A stretch of DNA of 34,360 nt from Verrucomicrobiota bacterium (GTDB lineage Bacteria > Verrucomicrobiota > Verrucomicrobiia > Opitutales > Opitutaceae): contig JAEZDN010000122.1 in NCBI GenBank assembly GCA_023433275.1, positions 1-34,360 of the forward strand. The letters are read 5' to 3'. The position numbers and the translations under genes were made by a program. Under the pieces are notes generated by a model that saw only the letters and a program-made list of their open reading frames with translations, made no database searches and had not been told where the DNA came from. Numbering within the stretch: position 1 is the first letter of the stretch; each line of letters begins with the position of its first letter. Shown here in pieces: positions 1-8,867 of the stretch.

Positions 1-580
1 CGACCTCGGCGAAGGTGGCACCCCGGTCCCGGAGGCGAACGCGCGCCTCCACCAACAGCGGGAGCCCCTTTTGGGTTAGGGTTACGCGGGCGAACAAGTC
101 GCGCCGGTAGGCGTGAATCCAGTTCACGTCACGCAGGCGGAGGTCGAAGAGGGTGGCGACAATTTTGGGATAGAGCCACGCGTTCACCCGCATCAGGGGA
201 TTGTAGCCGAGCCGCGCGGCGCGCACGCCGACGATCACATCCGCGCGCCCGAACTGCCCGACATAGGGCGACAGGTCCGCAGGCTCGGCCGGCATGTCAG
301 CGGGCCATAGGATGAGGTACTCGCCGGTGGCGCGGAGCACGCCGGTGCGGAAGGCGCCGCCAATACCTTGGTTGGCTTGATGCACGACGACCACGCCGGA
401 GAGGTCGCGGGCGAGCGAGTCGGCGATCGCGGCGGTGCGGTCGCGGCTGCCGTCATTGACGATGACGATCTCGGCTGGCACGCGGAGCGAGGCAAGAGTC
501 GCATGCAGGCGGCGGACGCAGTCATCGAGCAATGCCTCCTCGTTGTAGGCGGGCAGGATGACGCTGAGCTGCGGGCTCAT
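1..580 (-). CDS. Family 2 glycosyltransferase (DPM1-like), 3' end outside window
   Basis: About 193 N-terminal residues are visible; the gene continues past the left edge. It starts at an ATG (580-578) with a GT-A nucleotide-sugar fold: VILPAYNEE near residues 7-15, IVIVNDGSRDRT near 38-49, and a QANQGIGGAFRTG segment near 68-80. These are family 2 glycosyltransferase features, of the dolichyl or undecaprenyl-phosphate sugar synthase type. The metal-binding DxD that normally follows the ATGEYLIL strand reads WPADM (residues 92-96), so the first Asp is replaced by Pro. Activity could be altered or the donor unusual. It lies 91 bp downstream of the acetyltransferase gene on the same strand and is probably the next member of the glycan cluster. 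Family assignment is firm; substrate is unknown. Confidence 0.85.
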   Translation of the reverse strand, partial: MSPQLSVILPAYNEEALLDDCVRRLHATLASLRVPAEIVIVNDGSRDRTAAIADSLARDLSGVVVVHQANQGIGGAFRTGVLRATGEYLILWPADMPAEPADLSPYVGQFGRADVIVGVRAARLGYNPLMRVNAWLYPKIVATLFDLRLRDVNWIHAYRRDLFARVTLTQKGLPLLVEARVRLRDRGATFAEV

Positions 581-671
581 GGGCTGGGTAGGGCCGGTCC
601 GGCCTGATTGAGTCCGTCACGCCGAGGACGGTCACTCATCGACCCTGCCGGGGAGTGCGTGGGACGACGGC

Positions 672-1145
672 TCATGCGCGGGATGATGTGGCGCGCGCGG
701 GCACGCCCACCACGGTGGCGCCGGCGGGCACGTCACGCGTCACCACCGCCCCGGCGCCGATCACCGCGTTTTCTCCGATCGTGACGCCGCCAAAAACGAG
801 TGCGCCCGAGCCGATCGAGGCGCCGGCCTGGACGACGCAGCGTTCCATCTTCCACGCGCCAGCCAGGGTCGCGGCCACGGTCGGATGACGGTCATTGATG
901 AACATCACGCCGTGTCCGACGAACACGTCAGCCTCGAGCGTGACGCCCGAGCAGATGAATGTATGACTTTGGATGCGGCAGCGCGGTCCGATCGATACGT
1001 CGCGCTGGATCTCGACGAAGGTGCCCACCATGCAGTCGTCGCCAAGCGTGCAGCCATAGAGATTGATGAAGGCATTGAGGCGCACGCGCTGGCCCAGCCT
1101 CACATCGGGTGCGATGCGCGCGAAATCGGGGTGCGGAGCATTCAT
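672..1145 (-). CDS. Hexapeptide-repeat N-acetyltransferase (WbpD/WlbB-like)
   Basis: A 157-residue left-handed beta-helix acyltransferase. Repeating hexapeptides run through most of the chain (LGDDCMVGTFVEI, IGPRCRIQSHTFI, VTIGENAVIGAGAVVTRDV) and it ends with the usual VPAGATVVGVPAR cap. The FINDRHPTVA stretch near the middle matches the histidine-bearing loop of sugar-nucleotide N-acetyltransferases that acetylate a 3-amino group of a UDP-sugar (WbpD/WlbB type), using acetyl-CoA in the cytoplasm. The ATG at 1145 is preferred over a TTG four codons upstream. The gene follows the Gfo/Idh dehydrogenase by 31 bp on the same strand, as in acetamido-sugar pathways. The aminotransferase expected between the two steps is not in the window. 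Other sugar acetyltransferase substrates are possible. Confidence 0.85.
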   Translation of the reverse strand: MNAPHPDFARIAPDVRLGQRVRLNAFINLYGCTLGDDCMVGTFVEIQRDVSIGPRCRIQSHTFICSGVTLEADVFVGHGVMFINDRHPTVAATLAGAWKMERCVVQAGASIGSGALVFGGVTIGENAVIGAGAVVTRDVPAGATVVGVPARATSSRA

Positions 1146-1176
1146 GCGCGATGGCAACGAGTCGATCCGTCGCGTC

Positions 1177-2208
1177 TCATGTGCGGGCGACCGGGGCGGC
1201 GCGCCCGTGATTTTTCAAGGATTCCATCGCGGCCTCCATGACGCGCACGACGGCGAGGCCGCAGCGGGCGTCGGCGGCCGGAGCGCGGCGGGTGCGGATG
1301 CAGTCGATGAACTCCGCGTCCTGTTTTTGCAGGGGCTCGGACATCTTCACCTTCGGAATGGTGATCTGCCCGTCGCGGAGGATGAGTTGGAATTCGCCGA
1401 AGGAGGAATAATGGTCGGCGGTCACGCCCTTGTCGTAGTAGCGAATGGGTTCCAGGTTGTTCATGTCGTCCCAGACGGCCATCTTGTGGTCGCCGACGAC
1501 GGTGAGTTGGCGGACCTTGCGGGGATTGAGCCACGAGACGTGGGCGTGGCAGACGATGTTGCCAGGATAATAAAGGGTCAGGAAGCCGACGTCCTCGATG
1601 CCCGCCTGCAGGACGCTGTTGCCCGTGGCGGAGACCTCGACGGGCTGGCTGTTGAGCAGGAAATTGAAAATCGAGATGTCGTGACTCGCCAGGTCGTAGA
1701 TGGCGCCGACGTCCTTGCGCACCGGGCCGAGGTTGGTGCGGATGGCGTCCATGTAATAGATCCGGCCGAGTTCGCCGCGGTCGAGGTCGGTCTTCAGGTG
1801 AAGCACGCCAGGATTGTAGAGGAAAACATGGCCGACCATCAGGATGCGGCCCTGACGGGCGGCGAGATCGGCGAGTTCGAGGCACTGGGCCGCGGTTTGG
1901 GCGAGCGGCTTTTCGCAGAGCACGTCCTTGCCCGCTTCGAGGGCGGCTTTCACCAGTGCGAAATGGGTGTTCGTTGGCGTGGCCACCACGACCGCGTCGA
2001 TGTCCGCGGCCTGGGTGATCTCGGCGGGATTGGAGGTCGTCGCCACGCCGCGCAGGAATTTCTGGGCGGCCTTGAGCCGCGCGTCGGAGGCGTCGCAGAC
2101 GCGGACGACCTCACAGCCGTCGTGCAGACTGAAATTCCGCACGTGATTCGGTCCCCATTGACCGAAACCAATCACACCGATGCGGAGGGGGGAAGGGGCG
2201 CTGCTCAT
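1177..2208 (-). CDS. Gfo/Idh/MocA-family sugar-nucleotide dehydrogenase (WbpB/WlbA-like)
   Basis: A 343-residue NAD-dependent oxidoreductase. The Rossmann motif IGVIGFGQWGPNHVRNF is at about residues 10-26, the family CEKPLA motif (catalytic Lys) at 98-103, and a DLASHDISIFNFLL segment near 172-185 carries the conserved His-Asp of the C-terminal domain. Members next to a hexapeptide acetyltransferase usually oxidise the 3-hydroxyl of a UDP-N-acetyl sugar before transamination. The ATG at 2208 is chosen because an AAAGG lies about 9 bases upstream and the Rossmann strand begins almost at once. A longer frame to 2292 would overlap the previous gene. It sits 61 bp downstream of a GT-C gene and 31 bp upstream of the acetyltransferase. 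The family call is firm; the exact sugar is inferred. Confidence 0.88.
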   Translation of the reverse strand: MSSAPSPLRIGVIGFGQWGPNHVRNFSLHDGCEVVRVCDASDARLKAAQKFLRGVATTSNPAEITQAADIDAVVVATPTNTHFALVKAALEAGKDVLCEKPLAQTAAQCLELADLAARQGRILMVGHVFLYNPGVLHLKTDLDRGELGRIYYMDAIRTNLGPVRKDVGAIYDLASHDISIFNFLLNSQPVEVSATGNSVLQAGIEDVGFLTLYYPGNIVCHAHVSWLNPRKVRQLTVVGDHKMAVWDDMNNLEPIRYYDKGVTADHYSSFGEFQLILRDGQITIPKVKMSEPLQKQDAEFIDCIRTRRAPAADARCGLAVVRVMEAAMESLKNHGRAAPVART

Positions 2209-2269
2209 TCGGTTCCAGCCTTTCTGGTCGGCGCGGGAGCGTCCAGAGTGAAGTCGGGCGGCGTGCCCT

Positions 2270-4135
2270 TTACCAGCCCTTGACGGGCCCATGCAACGCC
2301 GCCGCCACCTCGTCGGCTGTCAGCCGGTAGATGAGGATCGCGTAGCCGGCGTGGCCGTCGGGCGTGCGTGTTTGAAGGTAGCGACACAGACGGGAAAAGC
2401 GGAGCAACTCGAAACGGGCATGCTCCGTGGCGGGGTCCAAGTATTCCTGCTCCCAGCGCGAATGCCACGGGCCGTGAAAGGCTCCATACACCTCGGAGAG
2501 CGACGTGGCGCTGATGCAATAGAGTCCGGCCCGATAGTCGAAGCGGCTGGGCGGCGGAGCGGCGATGTTCACACCCGGGAGGAAATGGGTGGGTCGCACC
2601 CCATAATGCGGCGGCCAGGCGCTGCCGAAGTAGGAAAGGAAGACCGGTTCATCGGGCTGGCGGTGAACGGCGAGCCAGTCGCGGAGGGCGGGCAGCGATT
2701 GGCCCCAATCCAGCGAGCTATCGACCACCAGGCGATACGCCTCGGACGGCCCGCCGGCCACGGGATTGAAAAACGCGGGATAGTGCGGACGGATGCGAAT
2801 GGATTCCGCCGCCTGGCCCCCCAGAAGCAGAAGGGCAACTATGAGAAGCCGACGTGAGCCGGCGGCGAGCGTTCCGGCCGCGACGAAAAGGATCGGGTAG
2901 GTGGCGAGGATGTGTCGATGGCCGATGTTAAGATGGCCCAGAATCGCGGAGGCGAGCACCACGGTGGCGGGCACAAGGAGGGGCATCCATGGCGCAAGGC
3001 GCTCGACACGGGCCGCCGTTTCCCGGCTGCGCCAGCGCCATACCCCGGACACACCGGCCGCGACAATGGCGGCCAGAAAGGATAGCGGGGTCTTCGTCAG
3101 CATGAGCACCGGAAAAAACTCCCGCCACCCATGGATGCTGTGCTCTCCGGCGAGAAAGGCGGGGCGCCCGGCCGCTCCGGCCAGCACATTGGCCAGGCCA
3201 AAGATCCATCCATAGGGCAGCAGGTGGTGGTCCGCGGCAAACTGCAGCAGCGCGCCCTTCGGGCCGATCAAGCCCAGCATTTGGTCCCAATCCCAAGCCA
3301 GTCGGTCGAGCGGAGGCGCATCGGGCGCGGCGACATCGAAGCGGAAACTGAAGAACGCCCAGATGACCGCCACGCCGGCGAGCGCCTGAAGGAAGCACAG
3401 CAGGATATTGCGCCCGAATCGCGCGCCACGGGCGCTCGCGCCCTCCATGCGAATCATGGCATCGCCGACGGCGAGCAGAGCGTAGATCGGCAACAGCAGC
3501 ACGCCGTTGAACTTCGCGACCAGCGCCAGACCGCTGCACGCTCCTGCGAGTGCGCCGCTCCGGAGATCCCGCCGTTCCAGATGCCGCCAGAAAAACCAGG
3601 AAGCGAGCGTGAGGCAAAGCGTGCCGGCCATGTCCGAGGTCGCAAGTGCGCTGTGCGTGAGAAAATTCGGGCAAAAGGCGTAGAAGGCGAGTGCCACCAG
3701 TGCGGCCTTGTCGCCGTAACTGCGAAGGGTGACGAGATAGATGAACAGGCCCAGGCCTACGCCGAAAAGCGCATTGAGGGCGCGAGCCCAGTACAACATC
3801 CGGTCGATATCGTTACCTGAGGCATAGAGGAAATCCCACCCGATCTGCCAGTAATCGGAGGAGCGCCAGCGGGCCTCGTCCATGGGAAACGTCGCTCCGA
3901 GCGCGAGCGGGGCCAGGCCATGCACGCGCTGCGGCAGGTTTCCGTTCTCGGAATGCATGCGGAAGTCGCCGAAGCGATCGTAAGTGTAGCCCGCGGTGAT
4001 GTGCGGCAGCTCGTCGGAGGTCTGGCTCCATTGCCGCGAGGCGGAGGTCGCCTGCCACCAGAAGAGGACAAGGAGCAGCGCGGCGAGCAGCGTGCACGCC
4101 CAGCGAGGGACAACAGATGGACGCGCGGAAATCAC
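2270..4135 (-). CDS. GT-C membrane glycosyltransferase, paralogue of the 5715-7787 gene
   Basis: A 621-residue polytopic membrane protein with an N-terminal TM helix (about residues 12-30), then the first periplasmic loop with Asp-Glu at 41-42 (SDELPHITAGYTY) and an ENGNLP segment. The acidic pair in loop 1 is the catalytic signature of GT-C enzymes (PMT/ArnT/GT39 type) that use lipid-linked sugars. Later blocks (SSLDWGQSLPALRDWL, a YFGS segment, FSRLCRYL, LTADEVAAALHGP) match the 690-residue protein two genes upstream almost block for block, so the two are paralogues. The start is a GTG that overlaps the upstream TGA stop in a GTGA arrangement, suggesting translational coupling. Acceptor and donor are unknown. 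Confidence 0.85.
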   Translation of the reverse strand: MISARPSVVPRWACTLLAALLLVLFWWQATSASRQWSQTSDELPHITAGYTYDRFGDFRMHSENGNLPQRVHGLAPLALGATFPMDEARWRSSDYWQIGWDFLYASGNDIDRMLYWARALNALFGVGLGLFIYLVTLRSYGDKAALVALAFYAFCPNFLTHSALATSDMAGTLCLTLASWFFWRHLERRDLRSGALAGACSGLALVAKFNGVLLLPIYALLAVGDAMIRMEGASARGARFGRNILLCFLQALAGVAVIWAFFSFRFDVAAPDAPPLDRLAWDWDQMLGLIGPKGALLQFAADHHLLPYGWIFGLANVLAGAAGRPAFLAGEHSIHGWREFFPVLMLTKTPLSFLAAIVAAGVSGVWRWRSRETAARVERLAPWMPLLVPATVVLASAILGHLNIGHRHILATYPILFVAAGTLAAGSRRLLIVALLLLGGQAAESIRIRPHYPAFFNPVAGGPSEAYRLVVDSSLDWGQSLPALRDWLAVHRQPDEPVFLSYFGSAWPPHYGVRPTHFLPGVNIAAPPPSRFDYRAGLYCISATSLSEVYGAFHGPWHSRWEQEYLDPATEHARFELLRFSRLCRYLQTRTPDGHAGYAILIYRLTADEVAAALHGPVKGW

Positions 4136-5709
4136 GGCAGCGTGGGCCCAGCCTGCAACGATGAGGGGCGCGCGAGGAGAAGAAAGTTTCCCTCCTGGTG
4201 GATTATCACGAAGTCACGGCGGTAAAGCTGCACCCAGCGGCGCACGAGTGATTCGGGCAGGCGCTCGAAGGTGGGAACCGTCCAGCCGTAATTGAGCTGG
4301 GGTTGGGGAAAGAACGCGAGTAGCGGAATCCCGGGATCGGCGAGCCAGGCCTCGTAGTCCGCGGGTGTGGCAAGATTCAGGTGGCGCGCATCCGCCGGCG
4401 GGAGCGTCGTGTTGAAACTGAACGGTCCCATGATCAGCGTCGGCGGCACAGGCCGGCCGGTTTCGAGGGCGAGGATAAGGTTGGGACCCACGATGGGGGT
4501 TCCGGCCGGCACGACGGTTTCAACGATGTGGCGCGCCGCGGCGAGTTGGGCGGGGAGGGCAGGATTGAACGCGGGCGCGTTGGGCGTCAGCCACTGTGAA
4601 AGGCTGAGCCGACGGGCGGGAAAGTCATGCCACAGCACCGCGGGCGCGGCAGCGAAATGAAAGGCGGCGATCGATGCGACGAATGCGAAGCCAAGTCTGG
4701 GGTCCCGATCCCGCGCCAAGCGGTAAAGGGCCAAGCCGACCGGAATAGCCAACGGAGCGAGAAACGGCACGGCATATTCCTCGTACACGCCCCCGGGCAG
4801 CAGATTGCAGAGCAAGGTCACCGTGGCGGCACCACCCAGGACCAGCTCGGAACGCGATAAGAGCTCGCCGCTGGAGGATGATTTCTGCGGGCGGGATCGG
4901 CCTAACAGCCATGCGACAAAACCAATGCCGGCGGCGAGCCACAGGGCGGGAGCGAGCGTGAACACTTCCTGCCAGGCGAGGTGCCAGGATTTCAGGGGAA
5001 CTGAAATGCGGTGGAAATCGATTACCCAAAACATGGCCGCGTCGGGCGCGGCCCAAAGAAACGGCACCAGTAGCACAGCCGCCGCCAGCGCGATCGTCGC
5101 GGCGGAGATCAGCATCCGGATGCCGCGGTGATCGGGACCGGGTTCAAGCACGGCGGCAAGCGCGAGGAGCGCGAAAAAAGGGGCGGCGGGGAGCCGGCAG
5201 CCGGTGCCGATCACGCCCAGCAGCACGATTCCGGCGGCCTTGCGCCACCCGGGCGGACGCTCGAGCCAGATCCATGCGGCGACGGTGACGAGCAGCGAGG
5301 TCAGTGCATAGGTTTTTCCCAGATGGATGAAGTACATCCACGGCGCGGAGAGGGAGAAGAGGAGCACGGCGCCTGCGGCGGTGAGCACCGAACTCCGTCG
5401 CGCAACGAGCCGGGCCGTGATGACGAGCGTGAGGGCGGCCCACACTCCGTTGACGGCCCGTTGCTCGAAAAGCCCGAAACCGGTGAGTTGCATGACCAAC
5501 CCGTTGAGGTACGGGAGGAGCGGGGGCTGCGTATAACCAAAATCGCGGTAGGGCAGGGAGCCTTCCCACACGGCGCGAGCCGCGGCGGCGTAGAAGCCTT
5601 CATCGGGATTCGGCGCCCCGTGCCGGATGCACCAGAAGGCGGCGCCCAGGTGGAGCAGCACCACCGCCGCGGCGGGCCACCACACTCGGGAAGGGGTGGA
5701 GCGGTTCAT
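4132..5709 (-). CDS. GT-C/ArnT-like membrane glycosyltransferase
   Basis: A 525-residue integral membrane protein. An N-terminal TM helix (about 10-28) is followed by the loop NPDEGFYAAAARAVWEG with Asp-Glu at 36-37, then PYRDFGYTQPPLLPYLNG, a classic layout for PMT_2/ArnT-like transferases. Repeated hydrophobic segments continue to about residue 370 and a soluble C-terminal domain follows. It begins with ATG at 5709, 5 bp after the stop of the preceding gene, and its TGA overlaps the GTG of the next one. The three GT-C genes from 7787 to 2270 are therefore tightly packed and probably cotranscribed. It differs clearly from its two neighbours, which resemble each other. Lipid-linked sugar transfer on the outer face of the inner membrane is inferred from the fold. 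Confidence 0.83.
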   Translation of the reverse strand: MNRSTPSRVWWPAAAVVLLHLGAAFWCIRHGAPNPDEGFYAAAARAVWEGSLPYRDFGYTQPPLLPYLNGLVMQLTGFGLFEQRAVNGVWAALTLVITARLVARRSSVLTAAGAVLLFSLSAPWMYFIHLGKTYALTSLLVTVAAWIWLERPPGWRKAAGIVLLGVIGTGCRLPAAPFFALLALAAVLEPGPDHRGIRMLISAATIALAAAVLLVPFLWAAPDAAMFWVIDFHRISVPLKSWHLAWQEVFTLAPALWLAAGIGFVAWLLGRSRPQKSSSSGELLSRSELVLGGAATVTLLCNLLPGGVYEEYAVPFLAPLAIPVGLALYRLARDRDPRLGFAFVASIAAFHFAAAPAVLWHDFPARRLSLSQWLTPNAPAFNPALPAQLAAARHIVETVVPAGTPIVGPNLILALETGRPVPPTLIMGPFSFNTTLPPADARHLNLATPADYEAWLADPGIPLLAFFPQPQLNYGWTVPTFERLPESLVRRWVQLYRRDFVIIHQEGNFLLLARPSSLQAGPTLP

Positions 5710-5714
5710 AACGC

Positions 5715-7787
5715 TCAGCGCAGCACGCGCGGAGGGTCGAGGGGGACCGGCCCGTAGAGCGCGGCTTGCACCTCCTGATCCGTGAGCCGGAAAAGCATCA
5801 GCGAAGCGCCGATGAGTTGGAGCGGCTCGCGGTCGTGCAAGACATGGCAGAGCCGGGCGAACTGGAGGATCTCGATGTCCATGGCGTCACGCGACAGCTG
5901 CTTCTGCTCGTCCTCGGTCAGCGAGCCCTGGCGCGCGGACAGGGCGTTCATGCGCTGCACAAGCTGCCAATAGAGCGTTTCCTGCGGCTCGGCCCAGGTG
6001 CCCCGCATGGGCAGGAACGTGCAGTGGAAATACGTGGCGCTGATCACAAACCACCCGCCCCTGACCTGCGCCGGGAAGAAGCGCTGGCCTGAGTCGTTCA
6101 TCTCGTCGCCGAAGCGAGTGACACGGAGGTCGTAATTCCTTGGCGAGTCCGCGCCGAAATAGGTGAGAAACACCGGGAGCGGATCGGCCTGTCGCTCCCT
6201 TTCCGCGAGCCAGGTTTTCAAATCCGGCAACCCCTGGCCCCAGTCGAGTGAGGACTCCACGAAGTAGTGATAGGCGCGCTCGGTGCCGCCGATGATCGGC
6301 TGGAAGTAGGAGAGGTAGAAGGGTCGGGCCCTGACGGAGTCGAATGCGTGCAGCACCACGGCCACGACGAGCGCGGCCAGCACGGCGCGGCCGGCCTTGG
6401 TTGCGAGCCAGAGCACCGCGGCGGCGGCGAAGATGTAGAAGATCGGGTAAACGGGCAGGATGTGACGGTGCCCGAGGTTGAGCGTCATGCGCACGGCCAT
6501 GAGCCAGTACGCGCAGAAGAACAGGATGAGCGGAGCGGCGCGGTACAGCGTGGACCGGCGGAAGCGCAGCCACGGATGGACCGGCAGCGGCCCGCGGCGC
6601 ACGCGCCAGGCGACGGCGGCGACCCCGGCGCCAAACAGCAGGAGCGCGGGCAGCGTGGTCTTCAGGAGAAAGGCGACCGGAAAGAACAGCGCCCAGCCCG
6701 TCTTGCGGTAGTCGCCCATGAAGTACGCCGGGCGCTCCTTCGCGAACTTGTAGGTGTGGGCAAAGCCCCAGAGGTAGGCCTCCGGCATCAGGCGATGGTC
6801 GCGGAGGAAACCCACCAGCTTGGTGATGCCGGATGGTTCGGGCGTGCGGAAAGGCGGCGTGAACGAGGAGAGCGAGCTGCTGTCGCTCCACGGCACCTTC
6901 TCCTGATCGAGAACCACCGCCCACGGGAAGTAATAGTCGTTGAAGGCCGAGCGGCTGCGATCCGGGCCCTCGAAGCGGAATGAATAGTTCGCCCATACCG
7001 CCGTGAGGCTCAGCGCGGCCGTGGCGATCACGGCGCCGAGCGTGGCCGCCGCGATCGGGACGCGCCGCCGCAGCCACCGCGGGGATCCGGCGAAGGCGAG
7101 CACGTAGGGCGCGGGGCGGAGCCAGCGCAGCAGCAGCAGCACGGCGATGAGCGGGATGATGAAACCGCCGGACATCTTCGAGAGAAAGCACGCCCCGCAG
7201 GCCACGCCCGCCGCCAGGAGACGGCCCCACGTGCCGCGGTGCAGCAACCGCCACACGGCGGAAAGTGCGGCCAGCGCGCAGGCGGTGAAGGCCATGTCGG
7301 AGGTGATCAGGCCGCCGTGTGCCAGCAGGGCGGGACAAAACACCGCCAGCACCAGCGCGAGCACACCGGCCGCCCGGCCGAACAGGCCACGGGCCCAGCG
7401 CCAGGTGAGCCAGCACGTGAACATGCCGATGAGGGCGATGGCGGCGCGTCCGCGCTGGAGCATCTCGGCGGTCGGGTTGCCCAGCTTGTAGAAAAAAGTC
7501 TCGCCCGCGAGGTTGACCTTGGAATTGACCCAATGCGGGTCGTCCAGCGCCGGAAACTTGAGATCCATCCCGATCAGCGGGAGCGCGGCGATGCGCATGG
7601 GCAGCGTGCCGTTTTCCGGATGGAGGCGGTAGTCGCTGAACTTCCAATACGAATAGCCGCCCGTGAGGTGGACAACCTCGTCGGCGGTCACGCCCATGCG
7701 TGGCGAGACGCTGGCAGCCATCACCCAGTAGAGGACGATCGCGAGGAGGACGAAGAGGGATTCCCGAAAACGACGGAGCACCGGCAT
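5715..7787 (-). CDS. GT-C membrane glycosyltransferase, paralogue of the 2270-4135 gene
   Basis: A 690-residue polytopic membrane protein. The first TM helix is at about 8-26, followed by VTADEVVHLTGGYSYW with Asp-Glu at 36-37 and HPENGTLPMRIAALP. The hydrophobic core has many TM helices to about residue 480. The soluble tail contains SSLDWGQGLPDLKTWL, LTYFGADSPRNYDLR, FARLCHVL and LTDQEVQAALYGP, all shared with the 621-residue paralogue. It is about 70 residues longer than that paralogue, partly through an insertion near residues 280-330 and a longer tail. The ATG at 7787 lies 3 bp after the stop of the GtrB-like gene. GT-C chemistry with a polyprenyl-phosphate sugar donor is inferred from the fold and from the adjacent donor-synthase gene. 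Confidence 0.84.
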   Translation of the reverse strand: MPVLRRFRESLFVLLAIVLYWVMAASVSPRMGVTADEVVHLTGGYSYWKFSDYRLHPENGTLPMRIAALPLIGMDLKFPALDDPHWVNSKVNLAGETFFYKLGNPTAEMLQRGRAAIALIGMFTCWLTWRWARGLFGRAAGVLALVLAVFCPALLAHGGLITSDMAFTACALAALSAVWRLLHRGTWGRLLAAGVACGACFLSKMSGGFIIPLIAVLLLLRWLRPAPYVLAFAGSPRWLRRRVPIAAATLGAVIATAALSLTAVWANYSFRFEGPDRSRSAFNDYYFPWAVVLDQEKVPWSDSSSLSSFTPPFRTPEPSGITKLVGFLRDHRLMPEAYLWGFAHTYKFAKERPAYFMGDYRKTGWALFFPVAFLLKTTLPALLLFGAGVAAVAWRVRRGPLPVHPWLRFRRSTLYRAAPLILFFCAYWLMAVRMTLNLGHRHILPVYPIFYIFAAAAVLWLATKAGRAVLAALVVAVVLHAFDSVRARPFYLSYFQPIIGGTERAYHYFVESSLDWGQGLPDLKTWLAERERQADPLPVFLTYFGADSPRNYDLRVTRFGDEMNDSGQRFFPAQVRGGWFVISATYFHCTFLPMRGTWAEPQETLYWQLVQRMNALSARQGSLTEDEQKQLSRDAMDIEILQFARLCHVLHDREPLQLIGASLMLFRLTDQEVQAALYGPVPLDPPRVLR

Positions 7788-7790
7788 GGG

Positions 7791-8738
7791 TCAGCGGGCG
7801 GGGCCCCGTTTGATGAGGTAGAGCGGGCGCTGTTTCACCTCATCGTACACGCGCGCCAGGTACTCGCCGAGGACGCCGATGCCGATGAGCTGGATGCCGC
7901 CGAGGAACAGGACGAGGGCGGCCAGCGTGGTGAAGCCGGTCGGGGCGGTCTCGATGTTGATGAGACGCTTCACCACGTAGTAGAGGCCAAGGAGGAAGCC
8001 CGCGGTGCCGACGAACATGCCGGCATAGGTGAGGAGCCGCAGGGGCAGGTAGGAAAAGCTGAACACGCCGTCGAAGGCATACCGCGCGAGGCGGCGCAGG
8101 GATTGTTGCGGCTGGCCGGCCGCGCGCTCCTGGCGGTCGTAGTGGATCTCCGCGGTGCGGAAGCCGACCCATGAGCGCATGCCCGGAAAAAAGCGGTGCC
8201 GCTCCGGGAGGCGGTTGAGCGCGTCGACCGCCACGCGGGACATGAGGCCGAAGGTGCCGGTGTTCGCCTCGATGGGGTAATCCGAGATGCGATTGAAGAG
8301 GCCATGGAACACGTCCATGCCGAAGCGCCGTGAGCCCGTTTCCTGCCGCGAGCGCCGCACGGCGCGCACGACCTCCGCACCCGCGAGCCATGCCGCAACC
8401 ATTTCCGGAATGCATTCCGGGGGATCCTGCAGGTCGGCGTCCATCGTGACGACGGCCGAGCCGTTTGCATGGGCCAGGCCCGCGGCGAGGGCGGCTTGAA
8501 AACCGAAATTGCGACTCAACTCGAGGAGGGTGAATCGCGGATCCACGACGGCTTGGGCGCGCACGATTTCCACTGATCGGTCGCGGCTGCCGTCGTCCAC
8601 CAGCAGCGCGTCCCATTGCACACCGGGGCACCCGGCAAAGACCGCCGTCAACCGGGCGAGCAACTCGGGCAGAACTTCCTCCTCATTGAAAATCGGGATG
8701 ACGACCGTGACGGTGGAAGGGGACGAAGACGGGGTCAT
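7791..8738 (-). CDS. GtrB/ArnC-like polyprenyl-phosphate glycosyltransferase
   Basis: A 315-residue protein with a cytoplasmic GT-A domain and two C-terminal TM helices. It shows VVIPIFNEEE near 12-21, LLVDDGSRDRS at 45-55, the metal-binding DADLQDP at 100-106, and RNFGFQAALAAGLAHANG at about 76-93. The TM segments are at about 230-258 and 268-292, followed by the GEYLARVYDEVKQRP tail that is nearly diagnostic for GtrB/ArnC/YfdH-type synthases. These transfer a sugar from a nucleotide donor to undecaprenyl phosphate, making the membrane donor for GT-C enzymes. The GT-C gene begins 3 bp downstream, so functional pairing is likely. The sugar itself cannot be read from sequence. Confidence 0.92.
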   Translation of the reverse strand: MTPSSSPSTVTVVIPIFNEEEVLPELLARLTAVFAGCPGVQWDALLVDDGSRDRSVEIVRAQAVVDPRFTLLELSRNFGFQAALAAGLAHANGSAVVTMDADLQDPPECIPEMVAAWLAGAEVVRAVRRSRQETGSRRFGMDVFHGLFNRISDYPIEANTGTFGLMSRVAVDALNRLPERHRFFPGMRSWVGFRTAEIHYDRQERAAGQPQQSLRRLARYAFDGVFSFSYLPLRLLTYAGMFVGTAGFLLGLYYVVKRLINIETAPTGFTTLAALVLFLGGIQLIGIGVLGEYLARVYDEVKQRPLYLIKRGPAR

Positions 8739-8867
8739 GCGTGCCGGCGATTGAGGCAGAAGCTCGTGGCCAGTGCAAGCGGCTGAACCGCAAAAGGAAT
8801 TTGAATCTTCACGAAATCCTCGGCGCGGCCGGCGATGGGCTCGCGCGGATTCGGTGGGGTGCGAGAC

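Noticed and set aside
1063..2283. 406-codon plus-strand frame opposite the Gfo/Idh gene
   Set aside because: Antisense to a clear Rossmann-fold gene; no recognisable domain.
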